Source: Flammeovirgaceae bacterium
Lineage (GTDB): Bacteria; Bacteroidota; Bacteroidia; Cytophagales; Cyclobacteriaceae
Length of the DNA stretch: 17,177 nt
Assembly: GCA_003229495.1 (NCBI GenBank)
Contig: QIEB01000548.1
Span: 1 to 17,177, forward strand
Direction of reading: 5' to 3'
The translations under genes were made by a program, and so were the position numbers. The notes under the pieces were generated by a model. It did not search any database, was not told where the DNA came from, and saw only the letters and a list, made by a program, of their open reading frames with translations. Of the stretch, positions 14,108 through 17,177 are shown piece by piece. Within the stretch, counting starts at the first letter, position 1. Each line of letters starts with the position of its first letter.

Positions 14108-14124
14108 TTTTCGTAAAACGAAAA
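14108..14124. promoter_or_regulatory. Perfect small dyad between lptD and amidase
   Basis: TTTTCGT (14108-14114) is a perfect inverted repeat of ACGAAAA (14118-14124) with a 3-base spacer. It sits 6 bases before the lptD GTG in the divergent gap. It could be an operator or a weak leader hairpin; the AT-rich stem makes chance possible. Confidence 0.35.
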
Positions 14125-14130
14125 TGTACT

Positions 14131-16884
14131 GTGACTAAAACAAAAGCAGTTCTTGGCAGGAGTTGGCAAGTTGCGCTGTTTTTTTATCTTTCTATTTTCT
14201 GTTTTTCAGCTTTTGGTCAGCAGCCTACCCCTGTCAATAAACCAGTTTTCGCTGACAGCCTTCGTCCACTACCTAACGAAATAATAACTACAAATAATAC
14301 AATATCTACTGCAGATTCATCGGTGGTCAGTGATACCGTGACAGTTCAACAAAGAGGAGATATTGATACCATTGTAGAGTACTATGCCAAAGACTCTATC
14401 ATTATGGACCGGGAAAGTGAAATCATCTACCTATACGGTGATGCCAAAATAGATTACGGCGACATTACCGTGGAGGCTGCAGTGATTATTTTCGACCAAA
14501 AGAATAACCTGCTTTCCGCTCAGGGCACTACGGATTCTACTGGTAGAGATATCGGAAAACCGGTATTTACAGAAAGTGGGGTAATGTATACCACCGACGG
14601 CATGCAATACCACTTCGGTAATCGAAGGGCCATTACTACCGGCCTGGTCACCGAGCAAAGCCAGGGCTATCTGCATGGCGAAGAGGTCTACAAAAATGAA
14701 AACGACGAACTATTTGTGAATCATGCAAAGTACACTACCTGTAGTCTTGTACACCCCCATTTTGAGATTCGTTCCAGGAGATTAAAGCGGTCAGGCCGAA
14801 ATATTATATCCGGACCTTTCAATATGTATATCAATGATGTCCCTACCCCACTTGGCCTTCCTTTTGGCATGTTCCCTGATCCCGAAACCAGGACTTCTGG
14901 GATAATTTTTCCAACTTACGGAGAGGAAAGCCAACGAGGTTTTTATCTGCGCGACGGCGGCTATTATTTTAACATGAATGAATATTGGAATCTTAGCCTT
15001 ACCGGGGAAATTTATAGCAAGGGAGGATGGGGTACCGGGGTGGCAGCCAATTATAGAAAACGTTACGCTTACAATGGCCGGCTTAATTTTAATCTGACCA
15101 AAAGAAAAGAGGGCTTTGAGGGAGAAGATTCTGAAAGCACTGACTTCAGTCTTACCTGGTTTCATTCACCGGTGTCTAAGGGTAACAGCAGATTTTCAGC
15201 AACTGTAAATGCCGCTACCAGTTCCTATAATCAAAACAATACCCTATCAGTACAACAAAATATTAATGCGAACCTGAACTCGAGCGTAAGTTATTCTAAG
15301 GTGTTTGTCGGGACTCCATTCAATTTGACCTTAAGCGCCCGGCACAATCAAAACCTAAGTACTAATATCGTTGACATAACGCTACCTGAGATGAGTATTA
15401 ATATGAACCGTTTAACTCCGTTTAAACGGTCCAAGGTGGGGGTTCTTAAAAACTTTAGCTTTTCATGGACCTCCAATTTGCGAAACAGGATCACTAACAG
15501 TCCTACCCGCCGAGGAGCCAGTTTCAACATTGTTAATGGAGGTGAGCAGGTTGATGACACTTTGGAATTCAGTTTTGACAATTTACCAACCCTGCTTGAA
15601 AACGCTGAAAATGGGGCACGACATCAGATTCCCGTAACCACATCTGCCAAGCTTTTCAAATATTTTACTGTCAGTCCGACAGTCAATTTTACCGAATTAT
15701 GGTACCTTAAAAAACTTAATTATACCTATGTACCTGAAGAGAATGGAGTACGAATTGATACTCTTGACGGGTTTACCAGAGCTACTACCTATACTTCCGG
15801 GGCATCGCTAAGTACCAGGATATATGGTACCTATCAAATGAAACCCGGTAAAAAGGTGCAGGCTATCAGACACACTATTATACCCACTGTGAGTTTCGCC
15901 TATACACCGGATTTTACCGATGCAAAGTTCGATTACTTCCAGGATGTACAGGTCGATTCCTTGGGAAACAGACAACTGCTTTCAAGGTACAACGGGTTTG
16001 TGTTCGGCAGTCCAACGCAAGGTAATAGTGGGTCCATCGGCTTCAGCCTACAGAATACTCTGGAGATGAAAGTCAAAAAAAGTGACACCTCCAGTACCTC
16101 TCAAAAGATCCATATCCTAAGAAATTTAGGACTGTCCACCAGCTACAACCTGATTGCGGACTCTTTCAACCTGGCGAATATACGAATATCTGCTACCACC
16201 AGTATATTAGACAATCTGATAGATTTTAATGCGGGATTCACCATCGACCCTTACATTTATGAACTTGTAGGCCCCATTGATGAAAACGGCAGGGTTAATC
16301 AGCGGCGGGTAAATAAATTTGCATGGAACAACGGGCAGGGGTTGGGGTCACTTAGTTCAGCAAATTTTGCCCTTAATACCCGGTTAGACCCCAAAACGCT
16401 CAGGGGTGAAAAATCAGAATCCAACCCGGTAACACAGAGCATCAACAATCTGGGTCCAGATCCAAATTCCCCTGAGGGACTGAACCAAGAGGCCCAAATT
16501 CAATATATTTTGGATAATCCTGACAGGTATATAGATTTCAGCATTCCCTGGACATTACGCCTTCAGTACGCCCTTAGATATACGAAAATTGGGTTTGAAG
16601 AAGCTTCTATCACCCAAAGCCTCACCTTTAGAGGTGACCTGAGCCTATCAACTAAATGGAAAGTTAGATTTAATTCAGGATTTGACTTCCAAAATAAGGA
16701 GTTTACTCAGACCAGGCTGGGAATAAACCGGGACCTACATTGCTGGCAATTTAGTTTTGACTGGGTCCCTTTTGGACGATTTCAGTCCTATAACGTCAAT
16801 ATTAACGTGAAAGCCAATATCCTTCAGGACTTGAAGCTGTCAAAACGAAGGAGTTTTGTAGACAGTGGTGCAAGTTTTAACTAA
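14131..16884 (+). CDS. lptD: LPS-assembly outer-membrane protein LptD
   Basis: The 917-residue protein inserts lipopolysaccharide into the outer leaflet of the outer membrane together with LptE. A signal peptide precedes FGQQPTPVNK (residues about 8-32), then the OstA/jellyroll domain with DSIIMDRESEIIYLYGDAKI and VTVEAA-like strands. The conserved KYTTCSLVHPHFEIRSRRLK follows, then PLGLPFGMFPDPETRTSGII. The rest is beta-barrel, ending NVKANILQDLKLSKRR. I chose the GTG start at 14131; upstream extension of the open frame as far as 13846 would run antisense through the amidase. A 917-residue length fits Bacteroidota LptD, longer than the E. coli protein. It is divergent from the amidase. Its stop overlaps the convergent lysS end by 8 bases. 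Confidence 0.93.
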   Translation: MTKTKAVLGRSWQVALFFYLSIFCFSAFGQQPTPVNKPVFADSLRPLPNEIITTNNTISTADSSVVSDTVTVQQRGDIDTIVEYYAKDSIIMDRESEIIYLYGDAKIDYGDITVEAAVIIFDQKNNLLSAQGTTDSTGRDIGKPVFTESGVMYTTDGMQYHFGNRRAITTGLVTEQSQGYLHGEEVYKNENDELFVNHAKYTTCSLVHPHFEIRSRRLKRSGRNIISGPFNMYINDVPTPLGLPFGMFPDPETRTSGIIFPTYGEESQRGFYLRDGGYYFNMNEYWNLSLTGEIYSKGGWGTGVAANYRKRYAYNGRLNFNLTKRKEGFEGEDSESTDFSLTWFHSPVSKGNSRFSATVNAATSSYNQNNTLSVQQNINANLNSSVSYSKVFVGTPFNLTLSARHNQNLSTNIVDITLPEMSINMNRLTPFKRSKVGVLKNFSFSWTSNLRNRITNSPTRRGASFNIVNGGEQVDDTLEFSFDNLPTLLENAENGARHQIPVTTSAKLFKYFTVSPTVNFTELWYLKKLNYTYVPEENGVRIDTLDGFTRATTYTSGASLSTRIYGTYQMKPGKKVQAIRHTIIPTVSFAYTPDFTDAKFDYFQDVQVDSLGNRQLLSRYNGFVFGSPTQGNSGSIGFSLQNTLEMKVKKSDTSSTSQKIHILRNLGLSTSYNLIADSFNLANIRISATTSILDNLIDFNAGFTIDPYIYELVGPIDENGRVNQRRVNKFAWNNGQGLGSLSSANFALNTRLDPKTLRGEKSESNPVTQSINNLGPDPNSPEGLNQEAQIQYILDNPDRYIDFSIPWTLRLQYALRYTKIGFEEASITQSLTFRGDLSLSTKWKVRFNSGFDFQNKEFTQTRLGINRDLHCWQFSFDWVPFGRFQSYNVNINVKANILQDLKLSKRRSFVDSGASFN

Positions 16885-17177
16885 CCCATTGGGTCACATC
16901 ATGGAGACTGGGGTTATTTACCTCTGTTAGTTTCATTTTCTTCCGCATTCCGCACACATCGTTAAACAACTTGTTGGCTGGAACGGCTTTGATTTTTTCG
17001 ATACTGAATAAACCCAGCTTTTGCAAAACCTGGATCAATTCCTCAGGAACTCCAATGGCCGTGTAATCGTCAATGGAGGCTACGGCCTGGACTTTTTCAG
17101 GTTTCATTTGTGGAAAAAAAATGACGTCCTGGATAGAATTGGAATTGGTCATGATCATACAGAGCCGGTCAACCCCA
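16877..17177 (-). CDS. lysS: Lysyl-tRNA synthetase, C-terminal fragment
   Basis: The open frame continues to the window edge, where GVDRLCMIMTNS (the motif 3 region of class II LysRS) is followed by NSIQDVIFFPQMKPE. The downstream 70 or so residues (PEELIQVLQKLGLFSIEKIK, then KLFNDVCGMRKKMKLTEVNN) form an extra C-terminal helical domain found in Bacteroidota LysRS but not in E. coli LysS, which ends soon after the PAMRP motif. Motif 3 holds the ATP-binding arginine. The catalytic remainder is outside the window. The gene charges tRNA-Lys in the cytoplasm. Its stop lies 8 bases inside the convergent lptD gene. Confidence 0.9.
   Translation of the reverse strand, partial: GVDRLCMIMTNSNSIQDVIFFPQMKPEKVQAVASIDDYTAIGVPEELIQVLQKLGLFSIEKIKAVPANKLFNDVCGMRKKMKLTEVNNPSLHDVTQWVS

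Noticed and set aside
13846..14130. A long open extension upstream of lptD that would add about 95 residues, starting at an ATG near 13846
   Set aside because: It runs antisense through the conserved amidase, and the signal peptide only makes sense from the GTG at 14131.

Overview
The window looks like chromosomal DNA from a Gram-negative member of the Bacteroidota, probably a Cytophagales-type marine or soil lineage. The evidence is an LptD of the long Bacteroidota form, a divergent amidase next to an MCE/MlaD gene, a LysRS with an extra C-terminal domain, weak or absent Shine-Dalgarno sequences, and candidate TAnnTTTG promoter elements. No phage, IS element, tRNA, rRNA or CRISPR array is visible. 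The organism assignment is inference from gene content.

Layout. (1) 1-129: the 3' end of a probable comB on the + strand, abutting a minus-strand four-gene run that reads DUF7935-like membrane protein > DUF1232 protein > dtd > mazG-like pyrophosphohydrolase (1886 down to 131). A 144-bp tetranucleotide microsatellite (1891-2034) lies directly upstream of the first ATG of this run. (2) 2113-2390: a broken HesB/IscA-type gene, convergent with a minus-strand run WD40 protein > DivIVA-like protein > folB (4412 down to 2383). (3) 4475-5107: an Sfp-type phosphopantetheinyl transferase, divergent from the WD40 gene. (4) 5240-9092: a tightly packed + strand cluster larE-larB-larC, a 73-residue His-rich membrane protein and a Tat-type aldo/keto reductase. 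larEBC make the nickel-pincer nucleotide (NPN) cofactor, but no larA-like user enzyme is in the window. (5) 9163-9774: an exported peroxiredoxin-like protein, convergent with a minus-strand block amidase > MCE/MlaD (frameshifted) > MCC-type carboxyltransferase > SirB1-like protein (14057 down to 9746). (6) 14131-16884: lptD, divergent from the amidase, ending against the 3' end of lysS, which runs off the window.

How the parts fit. Envelope functions cluster on the right: lptD inserts LPS into the outer membrane, the amidase cuts peptidoglycan, and the MCE protein belongs to lipid-transport systems. The lar cluster with its coupled His-rich protein is the most suggestive unit for new biology: a possible nickel-handling partner of NPN synthesis. 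The microsatellite is a candidate contingency locus that could alter expression of the dtd/mazG run.

Two genes (HesB-like and MCE) carry frame disruptions. They may be real pseudogenes or assembly errors, and raw reads would decide. I did not find a clearly novel defence or biosynthetic system; most of the window is ordinary core genome.
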